Part shown: positions 1 through 7,628 of the stretch, piece after piece
How positions within the stretch are numbered: position 1 is the first letter of the stretch
Layout of the letters: each line of letters begins with the position of its first letter
Source: Bacteroidota bacterium
GTDB lineage: Bacteria; Bacteroidota; Bacteroidia; Chitinophagales; LD1
Assembly: GCA_947479455.1 (NCBI GenBank)
Contig: CANJZE010000015.1
Coordinates: forward strand, 44,068 to 108,067
Length of the DNA: 64,000 nt
Reading direction: 5' to 3'
Program-made: the position numbers and the translations under genes
The notes under the pieces: model-generated
Seen by the model: only the letters and a program-made list of their open reading frames with translations
Database searches by the model: none
What the model was told of the DNA's origin: nothing

Positions 1-1
1 A

Positions 2-325
2 AGGATAGTTGTAAAGCCCGGAGAGTCGCACACTTTCAAAAACGGAAGTACCACTGAAAAACTCGTTGCTAATTTTTGGTTTGAGCCTGCTTTAAATATG
101 GAATGGATGCTACAAACTTTTGGTGAAGAGGCTATGAAAAGAGGGGGAAGTTGGGCAAATGTTCCGATCCTTCAAATGCTGTATTGCATGCATAAAATGC
201 GAAAAGAATATCGTATTGCCGGAATGCCTTTTTGGTTGCAAGATGTTCTGCTTGGTTTTTTCGCCTGGCTGGCTGAAATTACCGGTGAAGCAAAAAAAAT
301 AAATCTGCCTGACTCGCTCAAATAG
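2..325 (+). CDS. Cupin-like protein, C-terminal part (5' end outside window)
   Basis: The reading frame is open from the left edge to a TAG at 323-325, so the gene starts outside the window; an internal ATG at 98 is not the likely start because the frame upstream of it reads as protein. The first visible residues (VVKPGESHTFKNG) resemble a strand-turn-strand of a small-molecule-free cupin fold, where a Gly-Glu-x-H segment is common. The remainder is helical and hydrophobic (MLYCMHKMRKEYRI, then LLGFFAWLAEI), which could be an amphipathic or membrane-touching tail. The specific substrate cannot be inferred. The call rests on a short motif only; the alternative is an uncharacterised conserved protein. 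Confidence 0.5.
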   Translation, partial: RIVVKPGESHTFKNGSTTEKLVANFWFEPALNMEWMLQTFGEEAMKRGGSWANVPILQMLYCMHKMRKEYRIAGMPFWLQDVLLGFFAWLAEITGEAKKINLPDSLK

Positions 326-332
326 CGAAATC

Positions 333-340
333 TATATTCG
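333..340 (+). promoter_or_regulatory. Probable -7 box (TATATTCG) of the helicase gene
   Basis: TATATTCG fits the Bacteroidota -7 consensus TAnnTTTG with one change (C for T at the seventh base). It ends seven bases before the ATG at 347, so the transcript would start at or just before the start codon. The same TAnnTTCG-then-ATG arrangement precedes the acyltransferase and PBP1A genes in this window. No good -33 TTTG is visible, and there is no Shine-Dalgarno site. Confidence 0.4.
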
Positions 341-346
341 CACCAA

Positions 347-2512
347 ATGGACAATTACGAATTTGAATTGGCAGAACAATTTGCACTGCAAACCAACAAG
401 CATTTTTTCCTGACCGGAAAAGCAGGAAGCGGCAAAACTACTTTGCTCAAAAAAATTGCGAAGCAAACCACCAAAAATTTTGTGATAGTTGCGCCTACCG
501 GTGTAGCGGCAATCAACGCTGGAGGTGTAACCATTCACTCCCAATTCAATTTGCCACTTACTTCATTTATTCCCAATAGCGATTCGGTCAATTTGAATTT
601 GATTACGAATCGAAGAGCCTTGATGGAACACATGAACTTTCGCAAAGACAAACGCAAAGTGATTCAAGAAATGGAGTTGCTGATAGTGGATGAAATAAGT
701 ATGGTGCGTGCCGATATTTTAGATGCTATAGATTTTGTAATGCGCAAAGTGCGCAGAAGAGAAAAACCTTTTGGTGGTGTGCAGGTCATGCTCATTGGCG
801 ATATGCATCAATTACCTCCTGTAGTAAAAGAACCCGAGTGGCAAATTTTAAAAAACTATTACGCCAGTCCATACTTTTTCGATTCGTTAGTTTGGAAACA
901 ATTAGATGCCGCTGAAATTGAATTGAAGAAAATTTACCGCCAAAGCGATGCCCGTTTTTTGCGCTTGCTCAATAATATTCGCCATCAGGAATTAGATGAA
1001 GATGATTATGAAGAATTGAAGAAGCGATACAATCCGGGCTTTCGCCCAACTGAGGAAGGTTTCATTTTGCTTTCTACGCACAATGCAAAAGCAAATGCGG
1101 TGAACGAAGGCGAGTTAAAAAAATTAGAAGGCAGACCTTATGCTTATGAAGCAGAAGTAACCGGAGATTTTCCCGAGCATATTTATCCGTGCGAAAAATA
1201 TTTGCAACTGCGCGAAGGTGCACAAGTCATGTTCACGCGCAACGATTCAGAAACAGGAATGTATTTCAATGGCAAACTGGCGGTGGTAAAAAAAATAGAT
1301 AACGAAAACATTACCGTAACTTTTCAAAGCAACAAAGAAGATTTTTTGTTGAAGAAAGAAGTTTGGGAAAATATTTCGTACACCGTTGACCAGTCGAAAG
1401 ACAAAATCAACAAAGATGTTATTGGCACTTTTACGCAATATCCTTTGCGCTTGGCTTGGGCAATTACTATTCACAAAAGTCAGGGATTAACTTTCGATAA
1501 AGTAATTATTGATGCCGGAAATTCATTTGCCGCAGGGCAAGTTTATGTAGCTCTATCGCGTTGCAGAACTTTAGATGGAATTGTTTTGCATTCACTCATT
1601 ACACAAAACTCGTTGCATGGCGATGAGAAGATTACCAACTTCAGCGAAGCTCATCATGGAGAGCGCGAATTGGAAGAACAACTGAATCAGGCAAAGCGCG
1701 AATACGCCAACGACCAACTGAAAAAACTTTTCGACTTCAATAAACTGCGTGAGCGTGTTGGCGATTGGAAAGAAATTTTGTTTGATAAAGATTTTCCGGA
1801 CAAAGAAAAAGCCTTAGCGCTTTTCGAAAACTTAGCCTTACAAATTGAAACCATTGTAACCACTTCCGAAAAATTTGAACCGCAATTAGAACGTTTGCTG
1901 GTCGATTACAATAACAGTCGCAACACTTTTACTTTGAAAGAGCGAAGCGCAAAAGCTATTGAGTATTTCACCGAAAATATTTTCAATACGCTTATTACTC
2001 CTATGCATGAACACATCACCGCAATGGCTTACAAAAGCAAAGTGAAACGTTATGTGCAACAAGTGCAATTGGTACAGGATAGTTTTTGGTCGAAGATGGT
2101 TCAACTTTATGGTGCGCGGTTTATGGACGAGAAACTTTTTGATGGAGAAATAAAATTCAGCAAAGACAAATTGAAGACCGTTGCTACTTCTATTACTTCA
2201 GGCAAAAAAGAAAAAGGCGGAACGTATCAAGATACCCTCGACCTTCATCGCAAAGGAATTTCTTTAGAAGAAATTGCTTCCGTTCGTGGGCTTACAACAG
2301 GAACTATTAAATCGCATTTTGCTAAATGGATTTTAAGTGGCGAAATAAAAGTTCAGGAAGTTCTTCCTGCTGAAACGATTCAAACGCTTGAAAAATTTCT
2401 ACATGAGAGTGCTGAGAAAACCGTAGCCGCTGCGTTCAAAAAATTTGGAGATAAATACGATGGCAATGATGTAAGAATGGTGCTGAATAGTTTGCTGTTT
2501 CAAAAAAAATAA
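347..2512 (+). CDS. Pif1/RecD-like superfamily 1 DNA helicase with C-terminal HTH domain
   Basis: A 721-residue ATP-dependent DNA helicase of the Pif1/RecD type, expected to unwind DNA during repair or replication. Visible motifs are Walker A (GKAGSGKTT, residues 24-32), Walker B (LLIVDEISM, about 110-118), a Q-rich motif III region (LIGDMHQLPPV) and a motif V/VI region (ITIHKSQGLTFDKVIID near 373-389, then QVYVALSRCR). The last ~100 residues (TLDLHRKGISLEEIA onwards) match the helix-turn-helix seen at the C-terminus of Bacteroidota helicases (HTH_40 type), which probably assists DNA binding. The start at 347 follows a TATATTCG box and lies only 21 nt after the previous stop. It ends at a strong hairpin shared with the convergent protease gene. 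The helicase class is secure; the exact DNA substrate is not known. Confidence 0.9.
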   Translation: MDNYEFELAEQFALQTNKHFFLTGKAGSGKTTLLKKIAKQTTKNFVIVAPTGVAAINAGGVTIHSQFNLPLTSFIPNSDSVNLNLITNRRALMEHMNFRKDKRKVIQEMELLIVDEISMVRADILDAIDFVMRKVRRREKPFGGVQVMLIGDMHQLPPVVKEPEWQILKNYYASPYFFDSLVWKQLDAAEIELKKIYRQSDARFLRLLNNIRHQELDEDDYEELKKRYNPGFRPTEEGFILLSTHNAKANAVNEGELKKLEGRPYAYEAEVTGDFPEHIYPCEKYLQLREGAQVMFTRNDSETGMYFNGKLAVVKKIDNENITVTFQSNKEDFLLKKEVWENISYTVDQSKDKINKDVIGTFTQYPLRLAWAITIHKSQGLTFDKVIIDAGNSFAAGQVYVALSRCRTLDGIVLHSLITQNSLHGDEKITNFSEAHHGERELEEQLNQAKREYANDQLKKLFDFNKLRERVGDWKEILFDKDFPDKEKALALFENLALQIETIVTTSEKFEPQLERLLVDYNNSRNTFTLKERSAKAIEYFTENIFNTLITPMHEHITAMAYKSKVKRYVQQVQLVQDSFWSKMVQLYGARFMDEKLFDGEIKFSKDKLKTVATSITSGKKEKGGTYQDTLDLHRKGISLEEIASVRGLTTGTIKSHFAKWILSGEIKVQEVLPAETIQTLEKFLHESAEKTVAAAFKKFGDKYDGNDVRMVLNSLLFQKK

Positions 2513-2544
2513 GACGGTAACAACTTTCAAAAGATGTTACCGTC
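2513..2544. terminator. Bidirectional hairpin terminator between helicase and metalloprotease
   Basis: Perfect 10-bp arms GACGGTAACA and TGTTACCGTC enclose a 12-nt loop, starting directly after the helicase stop codon. On the minus strand the hairpin is followed by TTATTTTTTTTG, a good U-tract for the gene ending at 2554; on the plus strand the following bases are only moderately T-rich. Confidence 0.75.
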
Positions 2545-2553
2545 ATTTGCTTC

Positions 2554-3936
2554 TTAATAAATAGCTACACTCATTGTAGCTCCAGCCTCACTCACTGCAC
2601 TAATACCATGTATCAATCTTGCGGTATCATAATTTTCACCGGCATAACGTATAAAACGAATTGGACAAACACCATTGGCACAGCCAATATTCTTTAGCAA
2701 CACACCCGTTTCGCCACCAGCATAATGCGAATTTCCGCTTTGATAATTTGGCGAACGGTAAATTCCTTCGCTACCATACCGCCCATCAACTAAGGAAGTT
2801 CTAAAATCCTTCGGACCGTCAATAATTCCGTTTTCGTTTACACTCCAAATGGCAAGTCCATCTTCAAGTATCGCGTTATCGCGGTTATATGGTGCTGCCG
2901 AACGTTTACGATATTCTACCACAAAATATTGCTCAGGTACCAGTGCATCCCAAAGCACTAACGCATCGGGTGTTGCAATAGAAGGAGAAAATGAATAGCA
3001 AGTTTCGGAAGGGGCATGAGTTATAATAGCTGGTGTAGTCCATCCTAACTTTATTTTGTCAACAATATTCATGTTGCTGAAAGAGCAGTTGTCACTCATC
3101 ATATCGAAATGCCCGGTCCAACCCGTGCCGCAACCGGCAAAGTATTTATCCTTGATATGAAACAAAGCGTGACATAACTCATGGCAAATGGTGGAGGCAT
3201 TTATTTTTACATCATTTACGCCATCAGAGAAAGCAGCAGAAGCCACCCCAAAGACTGCCACATAATTTCCTGCGGGAATAGACCAGAACATACCATTAGG
3301 GTCAGTAAAACTTATCTGTTGGCTCATAGTGCGTGCAGCACCTGAAGGGGTTACAATATTTAATTCCGGAGTAAGCAAACAAATGACCGCTTCGTCTTCG
3401 GTAATTTGCGAATCGTGATTTACATCCAGCGCATCCCAATTAATAGCAGCTCCAGTTAACGCATCGCTGTACAATTGCGGGTTTGTAGTTGCATCGCTAT
3501 AGGTTGCGTTGTTATACGCGGCTGCTGTATAAACATTCTGATAAGTTTTTTGAATTCCGCCTTCTGCCAACGTAAACTGATTCCATGAGTTAGCACTGAA
3601 ATAGTCGCGAATGCTACCCGTGTTGCTGCTGAAAAATGAACTACGAAGTAATTCTTCGGTCAATCCATTATTAACTGAAACACCTTGATACAAAAAAGGA
3701 ATCAATACAATTTTTCGGGTGCGAAGTTTCGCCACATCACCATACCAATTCCCCGAAACGCTATTGCCGTAAATCATATCCTTAGCGGCATGGGTAACAT
3801 CGGCAGAAGAAAACATTTGCTGAACATTGGAGCCACTATTGCACACGCTACGATTGGCAATGCTGTCAGTTCTGCGGCATGAGCCAATAAATAGTAAAAC
3901 AATAATTGCTGTAGTTAAAATGATTTTCGTTTTCAT
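2554..3936 (-). CDS. M6-like secreted metalloprotease lipoprotein with EF-hand-like segment
   Basis: A 460-residue predicted exported zinc metalloprotease. The ATG at 3936 is chosen because it opens a lipoprotein signal (MKTKIILTTAIIVLLFIGSC, lipobox IGS-C with Cys20); a longer frame reaching 3987 lacks signal character. The zinc site is HELCHALFHIKD, residues 252-263, which fits the M6 (immune inhibitor A-like) pattern HExxHxxxxxxD, and a downstream FDMMSDN supplies the expected Met-turn. About 80 residues before the active site, the segment DVNHDSQITEDE has the spacing of an EF-hand/dockerin calcium loop. The protein is therefore probably attached to the outer membrane or exported and degrades extracellular protein. 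The central Gly typical of the M6 motif is replaced (LFH), so family placement is likely but not certain. It shares a terminator with the helicase. Confidence 0.75.
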   Translation of the reverse strand: MKTKIILTTAIIVLLFIGSCRRTDSIANRSVCNSGSNVQQMFSSADVTHAAKDMIYGNSVSGNWYGDVAKLRTRKIVLIPFLYQGVSVNNGLTEELLRSSFFSSNTGSIRDYFSANSWNQFTLAEGGIQKTYQNVYTAAAYNNATYSDATTNPQLYSDALTGAAINWDALDVNHDSQITEDEAVICLLTPELNIVTPSGAARTMSQQISFTDPNGMFWSIPAGNYVAVFGVASAAFSDGVNDVKINASTICHELCHALFHIKDKYFAGCGTGWTGHFDMMSDNCSFSNMNIVDKIKLGWTTPAIITHAPSETCYSFSPSIATPDALVLWDALVPEQYFVVEYRKRSAAPYNRDNAILEDGLAIWSVNENGIIDGPKDFRTSLVDGRYGSEGIYRSPNYQSGNSHYAGGETGVLLKNIGCANGVCPIRFIRYAGENYDTARLIHGISAVSEAGATMSVAIY

Positions 3937-4028
3937 ACTCTTTTGTTTTAGTTGAATACAAAAATGCGTTGCGTAGAGTGCGCCCACAACTACATAATCA
4001 TGTAGGCAAGAAGATTAGGATGTGGAAT

Positions 4029-6692
4029 TTAGGAGAGAACTGAATTTGTTTCTTGCAATTTTTGCAGCTTTATCTCCAATGAAACTTCGCTCTTTCCCAA
4101 AAACAATTCAGCGTTCTTTATCTCGATTGAAACTTCATCGCGATGCAGATAATGCAAAACCGTTTGTAAGGAATGAAGCTGACGAACGGCTTCTGAAATG
4201 TTTTTTGTATCGAAACAAAGTTGAAGTTGATGAAGATGCTCGCGGTAAGTTGTTTGAATATTCATGAGCATTTCTTCAGCCCGTTTTTTATTGCCAAAAC
4301 ACAATTCAAGAATGCGGAGATAAGGGAAAGCAATTTCGTTTTTTGAAGAAGAAAAACATTCTTGTGCTTCACGTCTCATTACTTTAGCAATACTTTGCAC
4401 CAGCTGTTGAATGCGAAAAGGTTTTGCCAAAACATCGTCAGCTCCCGCCTTCATCCATTCGCTCACTTCGCTTTTCAAAACACTCGCAGTAAAAGCAATC
4501 AGCGGAATGTCTTTTATTTTTTCATTGGAGGAAGATCGAAGAATCTTCAGTGCTTCCAATCCGTTCATCACAGGCATTTGCCCGTCCATTAAAACGAGTT
4601 GGTAGTTATTAGTCGAAATTTTTTCAATGGCTTCTTTACCGTTTTCAGCGGCTTCAATTTTTACCGAAGCATTCAGCAACCGCAAAGTTTCGGTGGTAAC
4701 GGTCAGGTTAAGTGCGTTGTCATCTACTACCAAAATTTTTAAATCGTTCAATACATTTTTGTCAAACATTTTCCGTTGATGCCCTTGTTTTTCATAAGTA
4801 TTTGCAGAACCAATCATGTAAGGAATGGAAACAGAAAACTGTGTGCCCTCATTCAGTTTGCTGGTAACAGAAATTTTTCCGCCCTGCATTTCTACCAATT
4901 GTTTCGAAATAGAAAGCCCAAGTCCCGTTCCGCCAAACAATCGTGTAGTGGAACTTCCAGCTTGCGAAAATTCAGAAAAAATGTTCGACAAATTTTTTGC
5001 GTCAATACCAATTCCCGTGTCCGAAATTTTTAGCTGAAGCAAGATTTGCCCATCATTTATTTTTTCGTGACTCACTTCCACTTTCACTTCACCATCAGTG
5101 GTAAATTTTACTGCGTTGCCGCAAATGTTATTGAGTACCTGAAACAAACGCACGGGGTCGCCTTTCAAAATATCAGTTGAAACATTTTCCGTATGAATCG
5201 AAAACTGTAAACCCTTTTCTTCTGACTTAAAACCTATCACATGATTTACTTCTTCCAAAATTTCTTCTAACGAAAAATCAATTTGCTCTAATTCAATTTT
5301 GCCTTTTTCAATTTTGCTGAAATCCAAAATATCGTTCAGTACGGTCAATAAATTTTCTGATGATTTTCGAATAGCCTCTAAATGTGCCAGCTGGTCAGCG
5401 CGAGGATTTAGCATCAGCAAAATATTAGTAATGCCCATCACCGCATTCATAGGCGTGCGAATTTCATGACTCATGTTGGCGAGGAATCGGCTCTTGAGTT
5501 GAGTTATCTCTTCGCTGGCCAATTTTTCTTTTTTAATTATTTCCACTTCGTGCAGCACCGTCATTTGCTGCATGCTTTTGTTGCGAGCTTCTTCTAAAAG
5601 TTGGTGGTCAAGTTCTTGAAATTTTTCAAAATGCTTTAACGCGTTTTCAATTTCGTTCACCTCTTTGTAGCACTTATAAGCTGTGTGATGCAATTGCGAA
5701 AGGTGCGCTAAATCGAAAGGGAAGCTTTGTGCAAGCACATTTTCAATATGCTCAGCACATGTGGCAAATTCCTTTTTTTCCAGTAGTAATTCCGCTTCTA
5801 ATTTAAGCGTGCTGTAGAAAAATGTTTTGTTTTCTATTTGAGTGCTTACCTCTCTTGCCGTTTTCAAAATGGCTTCGCTTTCTGCAAACTTTTCTTCGCG
5901 CAAAAAAAGCGCAGTCATATTCATGAGCGGATAAATTTGCTTTTGCACAACACTTTGCGTTTTCGCCAATTCGTAACTACGCAAAAAATATTCGTGCGCT
6001 TCTTCAAAGCGATTCAGTTTCGAAAGATTATCGCCAATGTTATTCAGGTTGCCCGGCTCGCCTTCGGGCATTCCGCTTTTTACAAAAAGTGTGTGTGCTT
6101 TTTTATTGAACTCTAAACCGCGTTCTGCTTCGCTCATGTTGCCAAACACCGCCCCGAGCAACGAACAGCAATTGGCTTGCAAAAAAACATTGCCCGCTTC
6201 ATCTGCCGCTTTCTCTGCAGTAAAAAGCGATTGCACTGCGCCTTTTAAATCGTTCAAAAAATAAAGCAAATAACCATGGCGGTAGTGCACAAAACATTTT
6301 AAATCATCTCCTAAGTTTTCGACAGCTACAATATTTTGATTGGAAAGCGTGAGTGCTTCTTCTGTTTGTTGTGTAAAGCCATGCGCTGTAGTTTTATTGA
6401 AAAGCAAAAAACATTTTTCACGCAATAATTTTTGTTGTATTGCCAATTGAATGGCTTCGTCACAAATTTCTAAGCAGTGCTTATACTGCATATCTTTATT
6501 CAGCAAATAAGTATGGTAAGCAAACGTAACTACATGCAAGCGCAAATTTGCTTTTACAAATTCTTCCACTAATAATTCATCACATAATTTTCTTGCAGTT
6601 GCAAAATCACTATCGGCAATTTGTTGAAGCGCAGAAAATTTTTCGGCAAGTGAAGTTGGAAGTATGGAAAATTCTAGTTCGGATATAAACAT
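4029..6692 (-). CDS. Soluble TPR-containing hybrid histidine kinase
   Basis: An 887-residue hybrid sensor kinase without any signal peptide or membrane segment, so it should sense a cytoplasmic cue. Residues ~1-370 are helical TPR-type repeats, followed by a short coiled coil. HisKA has the H-box SHEIRTPMNA with His409. The HATPase domain shows NICGNAVKFT (N box), DTGIGI and FGGTGLGLS. A receiver domain follows (ILVVDDNALN, acceptor Asp703 in LMDGQMP, KPF). The last ~110 residues look like a degenerate HPt domain: His840 sits in LHSLQ, close to the usual HxLKG. It lies 17 nt downstream of a LuxR-type regulator in the same operon, its probable partner. The architecture resembles the phosphorelay arrangement His-Asp-His-Asp. 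The signal is unknown. Confidence 0.9.
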   Translation of the reverse strand: MFISELEFSILPTSLAEKFSALQQIADSDFATARKLCDELLVEEFVKANLRLHVVTFAYHTYLLNKDMQYKHCLEICDEAIQLAIQQKLLREKCFLLFNKTTAHGFTQQTEEALTLSNQNIVAVENLGDDLKCFVHYRHGYLLYFLNDLKGAVQSLFTAEKAADEAGNVFLQANCCSLLGAVFGNMSEAERGLEFNKKAHTLFVKSGMPEGEPGNLNNIGDNLSKLNRFEEAHEYFLRSYELAKTQSVVQKQIYPLMNMTALFLREEKFAESEAILKTAREVSTQIENKTFFYSTLKLEAELLLEKKEFATCAEHIENVLAQSFPFDLAHLSQLHHTAYKCYKEVNEIENALKHFEKFQELDHQLLEEARNKSMQQMTVLHEVEIIKKEKLASEEITQLKSRFLANMSHEIRTPMNAVMGITNILLMLNPRADQLAHLEAIRKSSENLLTVLNDILDFSKIEKGKIELEQIDFSLEEILEEVNHVIGFKSEEKGLQFSIHTENVSTDILKGDPVRLFQVLNNICGNAVKFTTDGEVKVEVSHEKINDGQILLQLKISDTGIGIDAKNLSNIFSEFSQAGSSTTRLFGGTGLGLSISKQLVEMQGGKISVTSKLNEGTQFSVSIPYMIGSANTYEKQGHQRKMFDKNVLNDLKILVVDDNALNLTVTTETLRLLNASVKIEAAENGKEAIEKISTNNYQLVLMDGQMPVMNGLEALKILRSSSNEKIKDIPLIAFTASVLKSEVSEWMKAGADDVLAKPFRIQQLVQSIAKVMRREAQECFSSSKNEIAFPYLRILELCFGNKKRAEEMLMNIQTTYREHLHQLQLCFDTKNISEAVRQLHSLQTVLHYLHRDEVSIEIKNAELFLGKSEVSLEIKLQKLQETNSVLS

Positions 6693-6709
6693 TAGGCGAA
6701 GGTATTTCT

Positions 6710-7363
6710 TCAGACAATTTTTTGTGTTATTGCCTTACTCACTGCTTCTGCTTGTGAATGCACTTGCAGTTTCTTGTAAATATTTTTGAAGTGAAACCGT
6801 ACCGTGTCAATACTAATCGCCACTTCATCGGCAATCATTTTTTGCGAGTAGCCTTTCACCAACAGCGCAAGAATATTTTTTTCTTTTTCGCTTAAATCAT
6901 ATTCGTGTTGCACCGGAATGCCACTTTCGTTCATCTTGCGAAACATCGTCAACACTTTTGCAGCAATAGTTGGACTCATGGGTGCACCACCTTTCGCTGC
7001 TACTTCAATGGCTTCAAGCAGCTCAGCAGGTTTTGTTTTCTTCAACAAATATCCGGCAGCTCCGGCACAAAGTGCGTCAAAAATTTTTTCGTCTTCTTCA
7101 TGAATGGTTTGCATCAGCACGGCTACTTCCGGAAATTCTGCACGAACAATTTTTACAGCTTCAATGCCTGTCATTTCCGGCATTTCAATATCCATCAAAA
7201 CTACATCGGGCCTAAAAAGAAAAATCTGGTCTTTAATATTTTTCGGATTTTCAAATGCTCCTGCGCATTTCATTCCGGCTGTGCCATTAATAAGCTGATA
7301 CATGCCTTCGCGCAGAAACGCCAAATCTTCATACACCAAAACAGTGATTATGTTTTCTTCCAT
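6710..7363 (-). CDS. NarL/LuxR-type response regulator
   Basis: A 217-residue response regulator beginning MEENIITVLVYED, with the ATG at 7363 chosen because the receiver fold starts immediately; the open frame continues upstream to 7630 but that part does not look like protein. The receiver has the acidic pair near residues 12-13, phospho-acceptor Asp58 in VLMDIEMPEM, and a KKTKP lysine. The C-terminal LuxR helix-turn-helix (about 152-208) contains LSEKEKNILALLVKGYS and TVRFHFKNIYKKL. It is the first gene of a two-gene operon with the hybrid kinase, 17 nt apart, and is divergent from aconitase. The direct repeats at 7510-7541 in the shared upstream region are candidate binding sites for it, though this is inference. 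Confidence 0.9.
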   Translation of the reverse strand: MEENIITVLVYEDLAFLREGMYQLINGTAGMKCAGAFENPKNIKDQIFLFRPDVVLMDIEMPEMTGIEAVKIVRAEFPEVAVLMQTIHEEDEKIFDALCAGAAGYLLKKTKPAELLEAIEVAAKGGAPMSPTIAAKVLTMFRKMNESGIPVQHEYDLSEKEKNILALLVKGYSQKMIADEVAISIDTVRFHFKNIYKKLQVHSQAEAVSKAITQKIV

Positions 7364-7509
7364 AAAGTGAAGATGGAAATTAGAAATGAAAATGTGAGCT
7401 ACATGAATAGGTAGGTAACAATGAAACACCGCAATCAATTCTTTCAGCGAATTTTCGCTAATTCGTTTTTCCGTCTCCGAAATTCGTTTATGTTTGCATC
7501 GTGAAACTA

Positions 7510-7541
7510 GTAGGCAGTAAGCAAATTGCTGTAGGCAATAA
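7510..7541. promoter_or_regulatory. Direct repeat GTAGGCARTAA, 21-bp period, in divergent promoter region
   Basis: GTAGGCAGTAA (7510-7520) and GTAGGCAATAA (7531-7541) are direct repeats exactly 21 bp apart, two helical turns, in the 265-bp gap between the response-regulator operon and aconitase. Such spacing is typical of a dimeric or tandem activator site. A short palindrome AGCGAATTTTCGCT also lies in the gap. No clear -33/-7 pair was found for either gene. Confidence 0.3.
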
Positions 7542-7628
7542 ATACAATCGAGTAAGCCCCCCATCTTCGCTAACTCTCTGGCTGTTTCAATCTTCCATCT
7601 TAAATTTTCAATCCTAAAATTATAGAAC

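Noticed and set aside
2..97. Internal ATG at 98 as the start of the first gene
   Set aside because: The frame upstream to the window edge is open and reads as a plausible beta-strand segment, so the gene is truncated by the window edge.
6905..7414. Reading frame of 169 codons opposite the response regulator
   Set aside because: It is the shadow of the receiver and HTH coding sequence on the other strand; the minus-strand protein has clear motifs.
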